Assembly: GCF_026210795.1 (NCBI RefSeq)
Contig: NC_089457.1
Location: 2,790,001 to 2,854,000, forward strand
DNA length: 64,000 nucleotides
Source: Rhizophagus irregularis
Taxonomy: Eukaryota; Glomeromycota; Glomeromycetes; Glomerales; Glomeraceae
Reading direction: 5' to 3'
A program made the translations under genes and the position numbers. Positions 48,747 to 60,767 of the stretch are shown here, piece by piece (the stretch's first letter is position 1; every line of letters starts with the position of its first letter). Below the pieces are notes generated by a model, which saw nothing but the letters and a program-made list of their open reading frames with translations, had not been told where the DNA came from and did not search any database.

Positions 48747-50416
48747 TTATATTAAACATCCTGAATTTTGCGAGAGCGATTCAATCTTGAAATCATAAGG
48801 TTTACTATGATTTGCTATAGAAAAATATAAAATAAAATAAATTATTAACATTATTAACGTGATAAATTAAATACGTTAACGTACCTTCTTGTTCATCCAT
48901 TATATCTATTATGTAAAAAAAAAAAAATAATTAAATTAAATTATATTAATAAAGATTAAACGTTGTACAGTATATATATATTATACCTTTGCATGGTAAA
49001 TCGTTAGAATAATAAATTTTACTAGTTGAATTAGAATTTGAATAATATAATCGAGAATTTTGAGGTGAATAATAATTAAGCTCCAAATTAACTTTTAAAG
49101 TATTTAATTCAATATTATTATAACAATTTTTCCACATTTTTTCAATCTTATCCAAAAGAGTATTTATTTTTGGCCTTTCAGATGATTTTTCATTCCAACA
49201 TTGTATCATCAATTCTTTATATTCCGATGGGGTTCCTTCCAATATTGTCGGTCTTGAACCATTAACAATTTTCATTGCCATATTATAATTATGTTTACAA
49301 TTATAAAATGGCGGGTAACCAGAAGAAATTTCCCACATAATCATTCCAATACTATAAATATCGGATGCTTGTGTGTATTCCTTTCCAAGAATAACTTCAG
49401 GAGCGATATATGGAAGATTTCCATATATACTATTTAATGGATTATCAGCAGGACCACAAAACCCAAGATCACTAATATACCAGGAATCATAACCATGAAA
49501 ATATAATACATTTCCAGAATGTAAATCTCTATGTATAACATTTTCTTCGTGAATAAAGTAAAGTGCTTCGATTATGTCAAAAGCGATTTTAATTCTTCTT
49601 TCCCACGTAAGAGTTTTATTATTTTGTCTTAAATAACCTCTTAAATCTGCATCCATTCGTTCCATTACAATCATATATTCACCATTTTCTGGATTTTGAG
49701 TTAATCCATTACATAAAACAATCTCTGCCCATTTATTACTTATAGTTAAATGTGAGACCGCCTAAAAGAAAGATTTATTAATTTTAAAAATAAAAAAATC
49801 TAATATAAATAATCAATCATTAAATTCGTACCTCATCAAACCAACTTCTATTAGCACTTTCAACATTTTTTAATGCCTTAAGTATTACTTTATGAGTTCC
49901 AGATCTTATTAAACATTTTTCTTTAGAATCCCATTTATTATAATAACCATCAATCCAATTTGCTTTATAAATTTCCGAACATCCACCTCTTGTAAAATAT
50001 TTAACTTTTTTTAAACGATTATAAGGGATCCATTCAATAATTCTATTTGGAGCAAGTGATTGAAGTTGACATTCTCTTATTAAATTATCAATTTTATCAT
50101 TTTTTGATGTCCAATTTAAAAAATTTTCTTTTAAATAAATTCTTATACAATGTTCACAATATGAGTTAGCATAATATTCATTTTTACAATCTTTACAAAA
50201 ATTTTTTTTACCTATTTTATAACGAATTTTATCAAAATTATAATTTCCATTTAAATTATTTATCGCTTCTGATTTTTGTTTAACATTAAGTGATTTATCA
50301 TTTATAATTTCTTGTTTTCTAAATTTATGTTGTTTTATAATATCATTATAAATATTTTTATCCATTGTTATATATGATCTTTCAATTGCTTTATAAACCA
50401 ATTTAAGTTCATTCAT
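48747..50416 (-). CDS. Protein kinase with zinc-ribbon-like N-terminus (4 exons, 482 aa)
   Basis: Exons: 50416-49832, 49761-48987, 48905-48885 (21 nt) and 48814-48747; 1449 nt, in phase. The N-terminal ~110 residues hold a C-x2-C...C-x2-C motif (CKDCKNEYYANSYCEHC), common in the expanded mycorrhizal kinase family, then LNWTSKNDKIDNLIRECQ. The kinase domain starts near residue 125 with FTRGGCSEIYKA as Gly-loop, VILKAL as the VAIK lysine, HRDLHSGNVL, DLGFCG (DLG for DFG, as in active members), APEVILG, DIYSIGMIMWEI and CWNEKSSERP. Unlike the HeLo family in this window it keeps the catalytic residues and should be active, by resemblance Ser/Thr or tyrosine-kinase-like. The last two tiny exons, coding DIMDEQE then ANHSKPYDFKI to the stop, rest on GT-AG sites and frame only. 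Confidence 0.88.
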
Positions 50417-51435
50417 GATTTTAAAAATTATAAAATATTTTTATTTTTATTTTTTTTTTTAATATTAAAAAATTGTAAAACTGTAAAAAAAAAACCGAAA
50501 AATTACGGTTGAAGAATTTTTTTTTTTTAACCTCCACAAAAAAGCCGGTTACTAAATAAATGGTTATTAGTTATCTTTTGATCAATTACGTCAATCATCT
50601 TATCATAGGACGCATTACTTAACATAGAAATTTTAACAAAGTGATTGATTATCTTACGCCTGCAATACCGAACTCAAACTTTTTTTAGCCTTTGTTTTTT
50701 TTCTTTGATTAAAACTTAAATAGGATATAATGAAATTCATTTAGGTATGTCGGCTAAAACCGAAACCTAAATTTAGTTTTTATAAATGTTAGGTAGTGTT
50801 AAGAGGATACGAGTCCCTGTAAAAAAAGTCTATCCGTTTTTTTATATTCCGTCTTTTTTCCGTAAAAGGCTCATATTTCCGGAATTAATAGCCTTATATC
50901 ACGGAATTTATCAAATATTTACATTTTCCGTGAATGGATCCGTGAAAGGCTCATTTTTACAGAAATAACGGATAAAATTTTTTATAGGGAGTACATAAGT
51001 ACATAAATTCTTTCTAAGTTAATACCCCCATTCAATATATTGAATATGTATGTGGATACAGCCAGCCCTCGATACAATGAAACTTCCGGTTTTATTTCAA
51101 ATTCATTATAAGATTATAAAGAATTCAGTTAATTGGTTGATTCGTTATATTTGACATATTCATTGGATAAATGTCACGTGTTGAGAAAATTCGAGGGTTG
51201 ACTATATGCAAATTTGACAAACTGTATATATAAATCAAATTTTAAATTTTATATATAGTACACCCGAGGTACTATTTATCGCACTTTTCAAAATTGTGCT
51301 ACCCCCTATAGATCATCTAATAAAAAAATCATTAGATTACAGGAAAATTACCGGACAAAAATCGGACAATGTTGTCCTGCAATCATAATCACTCAATCAT
51401 CACAACGTACACAGAATTCTGAAAACTGCGATAAA
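50417..51435. other. Intergenic region upstream of the kinase
   Basis: AT-rich, with long T runs near 50440-50530. About 50810-50990 contains repeated TTTCCGT/CCGTGAA words and GGCTCAT twice, suggesting a short repetitive insertion. No gene is seen. Confidence 0.5.
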
Positions 51436-51620
51436 ATAAGTAATAATATTTTGATAATTCAATAGTAATATTAGTATTTTTAACAAAGTTTTTTTTTTTA
51501 TTTTTTATTTAATAATTTTTTAACATTAAATGATTTTTTTTTAATGATTTTTTTTAAAAAAATTAACAATATTATATATATTTTTTTCACAATTTATATA
51601 TATATATATATATTTTTATG
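51436..51620 (+). repeat. Dispersed repeat X, copy 1
   Basis: Starts AATAAGTAATAATATTTTGA and runs through TTAACATTAAA to a TATATA stretch. It matches 53779-53955 with small indels in A/T runs. Confidence 0.7.
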
Positions 51621-51677
51621 AAGCAAGGAGCTGAATTTCTTTTAAAAATTATTTTTATTGTTGGTTAAAATCAACAC

Positions 51678-52341
51678 TTCATTATAATTAAATGTTGTTC
51701 TTACAAATTTCCTGTGGGACATCTATAAATTAAAAAGGATGGTTAGCTTTTGCTAAGTACTCTACTTAAGAATTTCATCCCACCATCTGGTAGTGACGTG
51801 AGGCAGTATCCTTCTAAAGTATCAAGTAACATAACGAAGCAGTCCGGATCTTCTTCCTATATATTAGTGTCGATATTTTCACCGTCCGTTCCTGAAAACT
51901 GCACAATAAAAGGTATAGCTACAAGTATCTGTTTGAAAGAACTTACAAAAACACAGCTTTAGGTTATTGCGTCCTTTCACTGACATCTCTCCTGGACACA
52001 CAAAGATTTGTTATCATCCAGAAATTCTGAAAACAGAGAAGGACGTTCACAGTAAAACTGTGGCCACGAAGTGCTTCCAGTTCTCTGAATCCAAAATCCT
52101 CAATGAGAACAAATCAATTGCATGAGTCAAAGTTGAGGAAGGTACGTAACTATTCTTCATTGCGGAATAGTAGACCTCAACACTGAGAAGATCTTATTCG
52201 TATCTCAGCCAGGTCCATCAGTTAACAGAGTTATTATAGATAGACCTGCCAGCTCACAAGGTTGCCGTAACTTCCTTGATCATTGCATCCACTTGTTCAC
52301 CTTCGCCAGATAGCTTTACGAAAACAGTTCAACATACCTTT
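51678..52341 (+). repeat. Dispersed repeat Y, copy 1 (about 660 bp)
   Basis: Near-identical to 57107-57787. Recognisable words are TGGTAGTGACGTGAGGCAGT and CATTGCGGAATAGTAGACCT. It lacks about 17 bp found near the end of copy 2. It is less AT-rich than its surroundings, with only short open frames, so it looks like mobile or formerly coding DNA of unknown origin. Confidence 0.8.
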
Positions 52342-52379
52342 GGCCAAAAGAAGATCTAATAAAGAGAAGACCTAGACAG

Positions 52380-52880
52380 AGAGAAGATAGATCTAAAAAA
52401 AAAGATGAAAAAAAAGATGATGAAACGAAAGAAAAAAATGATGAAGTGAAAAAAAGATGATGAAACGAAAAAAAGGATGATAAAACGAAAAAAAGGATGA
52501 TAAAACGAAAAAAAAGGATGATAAAACGAAAAAAAAAGGATGATAAAACGAAAAAAAAGGATGATAAAATGAAAAAAAAGGATGATAAAATGAAAAAAAG
52601 GATGATAAAATGAAAAAAAAGGATGATAAAACGAAAAAAAAGATGATAAAACGAAAAAAAAAGGATGACAAAACGAAAAAAAAGGATGATAAAATGAAAA
52701 AAAGGATGATAAAATGAAAAAAAAGGATGATAAAACGAAAAAAAGGATGACAAAATGAAAGAAAAAAGATGAAGTAAAAAAAAAGATGACAAAACAAAAA
52801 GAAAGAATGACAAAACAAAAAAAAGGACAACAAACAAAAAAAAGGATGACAAAACAAAAAAAAAGGACGACGAAACGAAA
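52380..52880 (+). repeat. Minisatellite, about 20-22 bp unit
   Basis: Roughly two dozen imperfect copies of GGATGATAAAACGAAAAAAA, varying in the length of the A run and with AAAATG or AAACG variants. A longer word, CCTAGACAGAGAGAAGATAG, occurs just before (52370) and just after (about 52888), with a variant near 52985. Because the unit length varies, no frame is maintained. Confidence 0.85.
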
Positions 52881-53778
52881 GAAAACCTAGACAGAGAGAA
52901 GATAGTCCTAAAAGAAAAGACGAAAAAAATATGATATAACTCTAAAGAAAGACGTAAAGAAAAGGGCCTAAGAGATAGAAGACATAATAAAGAAAAGCTT
53001 AGGCAGAGAGAAGATAGACCTCGAAAAAAAAGACGATGAAAGTATATATTGTGTATATATAATATTGTTAGCTGACGAAAAAAAAGATGAAAAAAAAGAG
53101 GGGTATTGAGGGTATATAAATACTTTTTCGAATACACAGTGACTAATAACAAGATAGTTAGGGAGTATAGTATCTTGCATAATACAATTATTTGACAATA
53201 CAATTGTTTTGACAATACAGTTGTTTCTGGTTTTGAAAAAAAAACTGGAAATAAAAAAATAATAAAAAAAAGCCTCGGCAAACACGATAAACACGATATA
53301 CTGCGGCTGTTTACGCTTTAGTGTAAACTTTTATTGATAAAATGTTGTTCGTCACCAGTATAACGTGATAATAGTCTCGTATGTTACGCGTTGATTATCA
53401 ATTGATTACTTCATTGAATAAATTTATATTATCTTCTTGATATTCTCACGGGTGGTGTTTATTTAAAAAGATAGGTAAAAAGTCTATCAATATTGGAACA
53501 AAAAGTCTATCATCATTAGTCAAAATAAGTATATTAAAGGCTTTATGGTATGGATACCGTGAGATAAATCAGTTATTTCACGGAGTCACTGATTTTCACG
53601 GCTGCACCGTGAAATAACTATTACGTATAATTTTTTCCCTCACTCCCACAAACTCTCATGATCTTTCACATTCCCTCCTCCTACATTCTTTATTCTTGAT
53701 TCGTCAAATAATTTATTTTAAAAAAATACATTACTCGTTAGTTGCCTTTTATTTTTTATTTTTTATTTTTCTTTTATT
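52881..53778. other. Region after the minisatellite
   Basis: Further decayed purine-rich repeat units to about 53110, then AT-rich sequence. About 53555-53620 has TCACGG/CCGTGA words in both orientations. No gene is seen. Confidence 0.5.
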
Positions 53779-53955
53779 AAAATAAGTAATAATATTTTGA
53801 TAATTCAATAATATTAGTATTTTTAACAGTTTTTTTTTTATTTTTATTTAATAATTTTTTAACATTAAACGATTTTTTTTTAATAATTTTTTTTAAAAAA
53901 AAATTAAAAAATTAACAATATTATATATATTTTTTCACGTTTTATATATATATAT
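53779..53955 (+). repeat. Dispersed repeat X, copy 2
   Basis: Second copy of 51436-51620, direct orientation, about 690 bp upstream of pseudokinase copy F. Confidence 0.7.
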
Positions 53956-54643
53956 TTATAATATATAATTGGACACACGTCTAACAATAGGTATATCCAT
54001 TTTATATATATTACGTAATTACCTTTATTTTTAAGATATTAGATATTCATAAAGAACTTTAAGAAAACACCACTTATACTATATTTTCATCACATTTTTA
54101 GCTATTTTAATATTTTTTTTTTGAATTTTTTTTTTTGTATTATTAAAACTATTATCTAAAAAATATATATATATATACCAATTTTTTCAAAATTTTTATC
54201 CTATCTAAATAATTTAATGATTAACGCGTTTAAAATTATTTCAATTTTATTTTAGTGGATAATTATTATAATCAATATCATAATCAGTTTATATCAATAA
54301 AATACTTTAGTCAATCTAAATATACAGTACAAAAAATTTATAAATCAATAATTTTTTTTATCAAAATTTCTATTTAATTAATAAATTACATATCGTGGTA
54401 GTATACACTCTAAAGCATCTTTGGTTTATGTACTCATTTTTTTAATAATTATCTGTGCGCACATGATGATATATCCTAATGTAATATAATCCTATTATAA
54501 TTAATATAGTCTATTATAATGTAATATAGTGCTATTATACAATGTAGTACAGCATATAGTGCATGATTAAATAAAACTATGATCTTTGTTAGCATCTTAA
54601 AAAAAAAAAAATTTCGATTAAATTATTAATTAAATTATTAGGA
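53956..54643. other. Upstream region of pseudokinase copy F
   Basis: Very AT-rich. TATTATAATGTAATATAG-like words recur at about 54480-54550. The upstream element shared by copies A-D is not recognisable here. Confidence 0.5.
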
Positions 54644-56980
54644 ATGGATCAAAAAAAAAGAGGATTTCGCTGAAAATTTGGGAAATAGTGCTTTAATGGT
54701 TGTTCCATTTGCAAAATTTCTTCCTTTAATTAATGAAATTGGAAATTTTTTTAACGAAACCATCGAATTAGTAGAAGCTGCTGAACATAATAATAAACGA
54801 ACTTGTGAAATATTAAAAAATCGAGTTCATGTAGCAGAATTAGCCGTACGAGAACTTAGAGAAAAAAGAAAAGATAGAGAAGATTTTTTTAATAAAATAA
54901 ATTATATACGTTTACAAGAATTATCTATTGTTATAGCACGAATTAAAAAGTTTATATCAGAAATTTCTCTAATGAAAACTTTGATAAAATACCTTAAAGA
55001 AAAAAGTGTTGAGAAAGTTTTTAAAGAATTATGTGGAGAATTTGATGTTTATATTAATTTATTGTCTTTTTCTATTAACGTTGAAATTGCTGATGAACTT
55101 GAACAATTAAAATCCGATCAAGACGATTTATTTAAAGTAAGATTTAAAAAAAAATTGAATTTTATTATTGAAACATAAAATTAATTTATATTATTTTAAT
55201 AAATTATAGTATCTACAAGAAATGGTGGCTGGTATTGATGATAACGACTGCTTCGCAGACTCAAGTAAAAAGTTTTTTTCAACAATTGTAAAAGTTAATG
55301 CAATGAATAATACAATGGTACATTTTACGAGAGGAAAATTTAGAAGTCTAACAAAAATTAATGATATCTTTCAGGTACATCCACTAGAATTTTCTGATTA
55401 TGAAAGTGATGATAATGAGAAAACACGTGAATATAGACGTGTATATAAATGGTATAAAAAAACAAATAAAGGTGCTGAATTCGCTTTTAAGCTTATCTAT
55501 AATAGAGATGACCAAATGGATTTACAAAGTCGTATTATAATTCTTAAAGAACTTCATGATTGGCAAAACATCATAAAATTTTATGGAATAATTTATGATG
55601 GAAGAGAATGGCATTTTGTGAATGAATGGGCTGAATATGGAAATTTGCGTGAATTTTATCAAAATAAAAATGATTTCGACCTTAAATTAAAATTACGTAT
55701 ATCCCTTGATATTGCTCGTGGATTAAATTTTTTAAGAATTGTAGAGGTAATTATTTAACCAGCTTTTATTTAATTAACGAAATTTTTTCTAATTTTTTTT
55801 TTTTTTTTTTTTTTTAGATTTCTCATCGAGATATTAGGGCTGAAAATATATTAATTACACTTAATGAGACAGCAAAACTTGCAAATTTTAGTAGCCGTTA
55901 CGAATCTGCGTCAAAAAGCACTTTAGACAAATATAGATATTACGCACCTGAAGTGTTAGATATATATTCATTTTTTAATTATGATCAAAGAAGTGAGGTT
56001 TATAGTTTTGGAATCTTACTTTGGGAAATTGCTGAAGAAAGAATTCCACATCAGGGTAATAATGATATTGGGGATATAATTGATAAGGTACGTAATAAAA
56101 TGTATAGAGAACCATTTTCTGAAAATAATCAAATGCCAGAAGAATTCAAACAATTAGAAATTGAAGGTATGTAAAAGAAAATATTTTAAATTACAATTTT
56201 ATTTGTTGTACTTAACTGGTTTCTTTTTTTTTTTACCCATTTTTTTTAGCCGTTCATCATGATCCAGATTTTAGGCCAAAAATCACGAAAATGTTTGAAG
56301 TTCTTAATAATTGTTTCAAGAAATATTCACAAGTTACATCAAGTTCTAGTGGCCCTAACCCAAGCGAAAACAGCAGAAACAACTCCATGCAAAAGTTTCG
56401 TCCAAAACGAGCAGACAACATTGATGCATACGCTCTTCCAGATCTTGAATCATTTAAATATATGACACTCACTGATGCAGCAATGCAACATAGGCTGTAT
56501 AATAGACATGGAAAACTAGCTGGAGATTTAAAAACTGCATATAAATGTTTTGAAGCTTATGCAAATCTTGGTAATACAGGAGGCACAGCGAATCGTAATC
56601 AAATCAAAGCAAAATATTATAAAGCTTATTACATTTCAAAAGAATTTGTTGAGAGCCCTCCAAATAAAGATAAAATTGTTGCTGAATTATTTAAAGAAGT
56701 TGCTGATAATGAAGCAAATGAATTCCCTGAAGCAAAAGTAAGATATGGAGATTGTTTGTATCATGGCAAAGGTGTTGATCAAAATTTTTCAGAAGCTCTT
56801 AAATATTTTGAAAAAGCTGCTGAAGATGGTTTTAAAATAGCAATGTATAACGTTGGAGATATGTATTATAATGGTGTTGGTTGTACAAAAGATATAGAAA
56901 AAGCTAAATATTATATGAAATTAGCTGCTTATAATAATTATGAATCTGCTATTACATTTTGTAAGGAACATGATATATAG
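54644..56980 (+). CDS. MLKL-like HeLo-pseudokinase-Sel1 protein, copy F, with N-terminal frameshift
   Basis: Exons: 54678-55136, 55210-55746, 55818-56166, 56250-56980; 691 aa if translation starts at 54678 (MGNSALMVVPF). The start expected from the paralogues, ATG at 54644, is one base out of frame because of a run of nine A (54651-54659) and meets TGA. This is either a real frameshift or an assembly error. The bundle has VVPFAKFLPLINEIGNFF and AAEHNNKRTCEILKNRV. The linker is short. Kinase features are the most eroded: EFAFKLI, LQSRIIILKEL (Arg at the alpha-C Glu position), SHRDIRAEN, LANFSSRY with five residues lost in the activation region (exon 3 is 349 nt, not 364), and YYAPEVLD. Exon 4 has AVHHDPDFRPK and normal Sel1 repeats ending FCKEHDI. 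Probably functional or only recently decayed. Confidence 0.78.
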
Positions 56981-57106
56981 AAATTTTTTTCTTATTTGTT
57001 AAATGATTTTGTTATTTTATTTTAAAAAACAAATTATTTTTTTATCTAATTTTTTTTATCAATAAATATAACACTTACCGGAAGTAAATCACTGCATTAT
57101 GTAACT

Positions 57107-57787
57107 CTTCATTATAACTAAATATTCTTACAAATTTCTTGTGGAACATCTATAAATTAAAAGGGATGGTTAGCTTTTGCTAAGTACTCTACTTAAGAAT
57201 TTCATCCCGCCATCTGGTAGTGACGTGAGGCAGTATCCTTCTAAAGTATCAAGTAACATAACGAAGCAGTCCGGATCTTCTTCCTATATATTAGTGTCGA
57301 TATTTTCACCGTCCGTTCCTGAAAACTGCACAATAAAAGGTATAGCTACAAGTATCTGTTTGAAAGAACTTACAAAAACACAGCTTTAGGTTATTGTGTC
57401 CTTTCACTGACATCTCTCCTGGACACACAAAGATTTGTTATCATCCAGAAATTCTGAAAACAGAGAAGGACGTTCACAGTAAAACTGTGGCCACGAAGTG
57501 CTTCCAGTTCTCTGAATCCAAAAGTCCTTAATGAGAACAAATCAATTGCATGAGTCAAAGTTGAGGAAGATACGTAACTATTCCTCATTGCGGAATAGTA
57601 GACCTCAACACTGAGAAGATCTTATTCGTATCTCAGCCAGGTCCATCAGTTAACAGAGTTATCATAGATAGACCTGCCAGCTCACAAGGTTGCCGTAACT
57701 TCCTTGATCATTGCATCCACTTGTTCACCTTCACCAGAAATGAGGGCACTCTCTTTAGCTTTATGAAAACAGTTTGACATACCTTTA
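57107..57787 (+). repeat. Dispersed repeat Y, copy 2
   Basis: Direct-orientation copy of 51678-52341, starting about 125 bp after the stop of pseudokinase copy F. Sequence with similar base composition continues to about 58090 beyond the part shared with copy 1, so copy 1 may be truncated. Confidence 0.8.
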
Positions 57788-58747
57788 TGTGTCTGAAAGT
57801 CTAAAAGAGGTAAAGGAAAAGCTAATGGAACTGGTCTGCTGACTCCATCACAAAGTTCAAGGCAGAAGTTGGCGAAACTATTGGAAAAGGCCAGAGAAAG
57901 AAGGTCCGGAAGAGGGATGACGACGAGAAATAATGCGACGTTGCACCCAGTCATTCGAAGTCACGTGATTTCGCGTAAAAAATTTTTTCTGATAACAAAT
58001 TGTTTTTTGGGTGCAACGAGTGTTGGGATACTGGACTGGATGACTCCTCCCAAACCAATGGTGTTTAACTTTGTGGGATAGTGAGGATCCTTCCTAAAAA
58101 TCATTAAAGTCTTTTTTAATATATTTGAAAAATATATATATATTAATAATATCAAGAAAATTGATGATAAATTTTTCATGAAATTATACCTTCTTTATTA
58201 TACTAACAAGTGTACTAAAATAACAATAGAAAGTCTCGATTAATTTGACCAAATTTTTTTTATCGTGTCATCACACCTTGGTACGTATATTAGAGAGCTC
58301 TTTGCTGTAGGTCACGTAACTTTTAAGTTCGTGCCTCTAGGTATTTCTAAAATTAATATATGTACTCGTTACTTAAAATATATATATATATTTTTTCTTA
58401 GACAAACGGTGAAAAGGAAAGTTATAAAAATCGACTATGGGCTAGAGGAAGGGGAAGAGACTAGTGGAAAAAGGTGTGAGAGAGAAGAGAAAGAAAGTAA
58501 GGATAGAGGGTTTTTATATTTACATCATAAAAATTTTTCCATAAAAGATGACTCATAATTATATTTGATTGTTACGCGTCGTGTATAATTATAATAGGAA
58601 ATTGTAACTGATCAAAATCACAATTTGAGGTTCCGATTTCCGCAGTTTTAGATATATTAGTATTTATAGTATTTGTTTAACAATTAATATTTGGTATACA
58701 TTGTACTAATTGTAGTATAAACAAAGCTTGTATAAAACACAATAAAG
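57788..58747. other. Continuation of repeat Y and intergenic sequence
   Basis: To about 58090 the base composition stays higher in G and C, and an open frame (57682-57954, minus; 57869-58081, plus) runs on each strand without a recognisable domain. After that the sequence is AT-rich to the kinase fragment. Confidence 0.45.
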
Positions 58748-59155
58748 GTGGCTGATTTCGGGTTGTCAAGATCGTCCAAACAATTAGGAATAATTCCTTA
58801 CGTCGATCCAAAAATTTTTAGTAAACGAAAAAATAATAAAAATTCAACACAATTATTCTCATATAATGAAAAGAATGACATATATAGTATTGGTGTATTG
58901 CTATGGGAGATATCTAGCGGGAAATCTCCCTTTTCTACCGAAGAATATGATATTGATTTGACTATAGAAATTTCGCAAGGTCTTAGAGAAGAACCTATTC
59001 TTAATACATCTGAAAATTATATAAGACTTTATAAAGGTAAATAATGTTTAAACTTTTTTTTTTAATATATTGTTAAATTATATATACTTTTTTTAGGTTG
59101 TTGGGATGGTGAGCCAGATAATCGACCAACGTTATTACCTCGCCAAATCACGTGA
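58748..59155 (+). pseudogene. Protein kinase fragment, C-lobe only
   Basis: The sequence opens after AATAAAG with VADFGLSRSSKQLGIIPYVD, the DFG and activation segment of a kinase, then YSIGVLLWEISSGKSPF and YIRLYKG. An intron at 59037-59096 (GTAAAT to TTTTAG) leads to CCWDGEPDNRPTLLPRQIT and TGA at 59153-59155. The N-lobe, the HRD loop and a start codon are missing upstream, and the P-x2-RP motif is followed too early by a stop. It is a relic of an ordinary DFG-containing kinase, not of the NFK family. Confidence 0.7.
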
Positions 59156-59348
59156 TTGATTATTTATATCTGTCTAAAATTATTCAAAATTTTGATAGAA
59201 TAAATACTTCGTGATATCCGGTTTTGCCTAGGATTCGTTGAATAATAGGCTGGGCGATTCCTCTCGTATTCCTGGGGGATTGGACGAACTCGCATTAGTT
59301 TAGTTTTGTTTCGTCATCTGTGTATTTCGTTCTAATAAAATAAATAGA

Positions 59349-60165
59349 ATGAATATTGTCACTATAACAACAAATGAACAAATAATTAATGAAAGCATTT
59401 TATCTAAAAGTATAATAATTAATGAAGGAAAAGATGCACACAAATATATTTTTGATTATTTTAATAGTCATAATATAAAATCTCATGAAATTTATAATTG
59501 GTTGTTAAATAATCAAAATGATTTGGATTCGATTTTCTTACTTGGATATTTTAATTATATAGGAATTGAATTCAGTGAAATCTTAGTCAAGCATTTGATA
59601 TATTTATTAAAGCATCAGATCAAGATCATACATTGTCTCAATTTTATGTATGAATTTGGATATGGAACTAAAAAAAATGAAAAGCTAGCTTTTGAATTTT
59701 TTGAAAAGCGGATAACAAGAATTATTCATCAGGAATGAATTATCTTGGTTATTTTTGCGAAGATGGCATATGGATTAAAAAAGACGTAAAAAGGGCTGTA
59801 TCTTTATATGAAAAAGCAGCAGATTTAGGAAATATTTTATCCCAACATATCTCGCTATAATGTATATGAATGGAATATGGGGTCGATAAAGATGATAACA
59901 AGACATTTAAATTATCTAAACAATCAACTGAAGGAGAATATATCGGTGGAATAAGGGAATTAGGATATTGTTATAGTTACGGAACTGGAACTAGTGTTAA
60001 TAAACAGGAATCATTTAAATTATATCAGCAAGCAGCAGATTTAGGAGATATGTATACTTGGTGATATATATGAAATAAGGGATAGAATTGAGAAAGATAT
60101 TAATAGAGCAATTTATTGTTACAAATGTAATTCATGTAATATAAGAGTTAATTGTATTTTATAAT
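59349..60165 (+). pseudogene. Sel1-repeat protein, frameshifted
   Basis: A start at 59349 opens MNIVTITTNEQIINE, followed by several Sel1-like repeats: SIFLLGYFNYIGIEF, FGYGTKKNEKLAFEFFEK, CEDGIWIKKDVKRAVSLYEK, ELGYCYSYGTGTSVNKQE. The reading frame changes near 59585, 59645, 59710 and 59855, and again at about 60050, with stops between. Frame changes are too many for a working gene. With the kinase fragment just upstream it may be the tail of one former kinase-Sel1 gene or a separate Sel1 gene. Sel1 repeats are protein-binding scaffolds. Confidence 0.7.
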
Positions 60166-60767
60166 ATTTTTAGAAACAATTGAATGAAATGTGATTTTAA
60201 ATATTAATTTATTACGAAGTTTTTATATCATGGTGGATTTATAAATATCGAAGCCAAAATTCATACATCTAATTTTGCATCATATATGAAAAAAGCTTAT
60301 AATTCGTGATTCACGAGTTGCAAAGGATCTGCAGAAAATGGGAATCTGGCATGGCGTCAAATACAAATAAAAAATTATGTGAGAAATTTATTTTAAAAAA
60401 CAAAACTATTTGAAACTTTGGAAATTATTTATTAAAATATGTTAGTATTGAATGTGGGTTACTTAAGGAATGAAAATCGGGTATCAGAAAAAGATTACTA
60501 ATGATCGATATTAATTTGTACCGAAATCATATATGAATTTTTTGCAGTTGACTCACGGATCACAATGGGGTGGGTGCGTTCACAAATTCAATTTGATTGG
60601 ATTTGGATTGGATCGCCAATCCGATGGATTGGACCAAAAATCTAATCCGTGTTCACATATTAAAGGAGTAGATTTTTGATTTTGTATCACATTTTGATAC
60701 TACCATCTTACGCGTTTTAGTAAACGAAACTCAAAAGAAAAAGAATAAAAAAAATTTATATCATAGG
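60166..60767. other. Intergenic region before the hAT element
   Basis: About 60590-60660 is rich in GGATTGGA/CCAATCC words, resembling sequence on the far side of the hAT element (about 62140-62260). The hAT element may have inserted into an older repeat. No gene is seen. Confidence 0.5.

Noticed and set aside
52316-53281. 321-codon open frame on the minus strand
   Set aside because: It is a read-through of the A-rich minisatellite, giving only Phe/Leu/Ser/Ile low complexity; the repeat unit is not a multiple of three and no domain is present.
51678-57787. Repeat Y copies as LTRs of a retrotransposon enclosing copy F
   Set aside because: No TG...CA ends, no primer-binding site, no reverse transcriptase or integrase between them; the enclosed gene is a multi-intron cellular gene.
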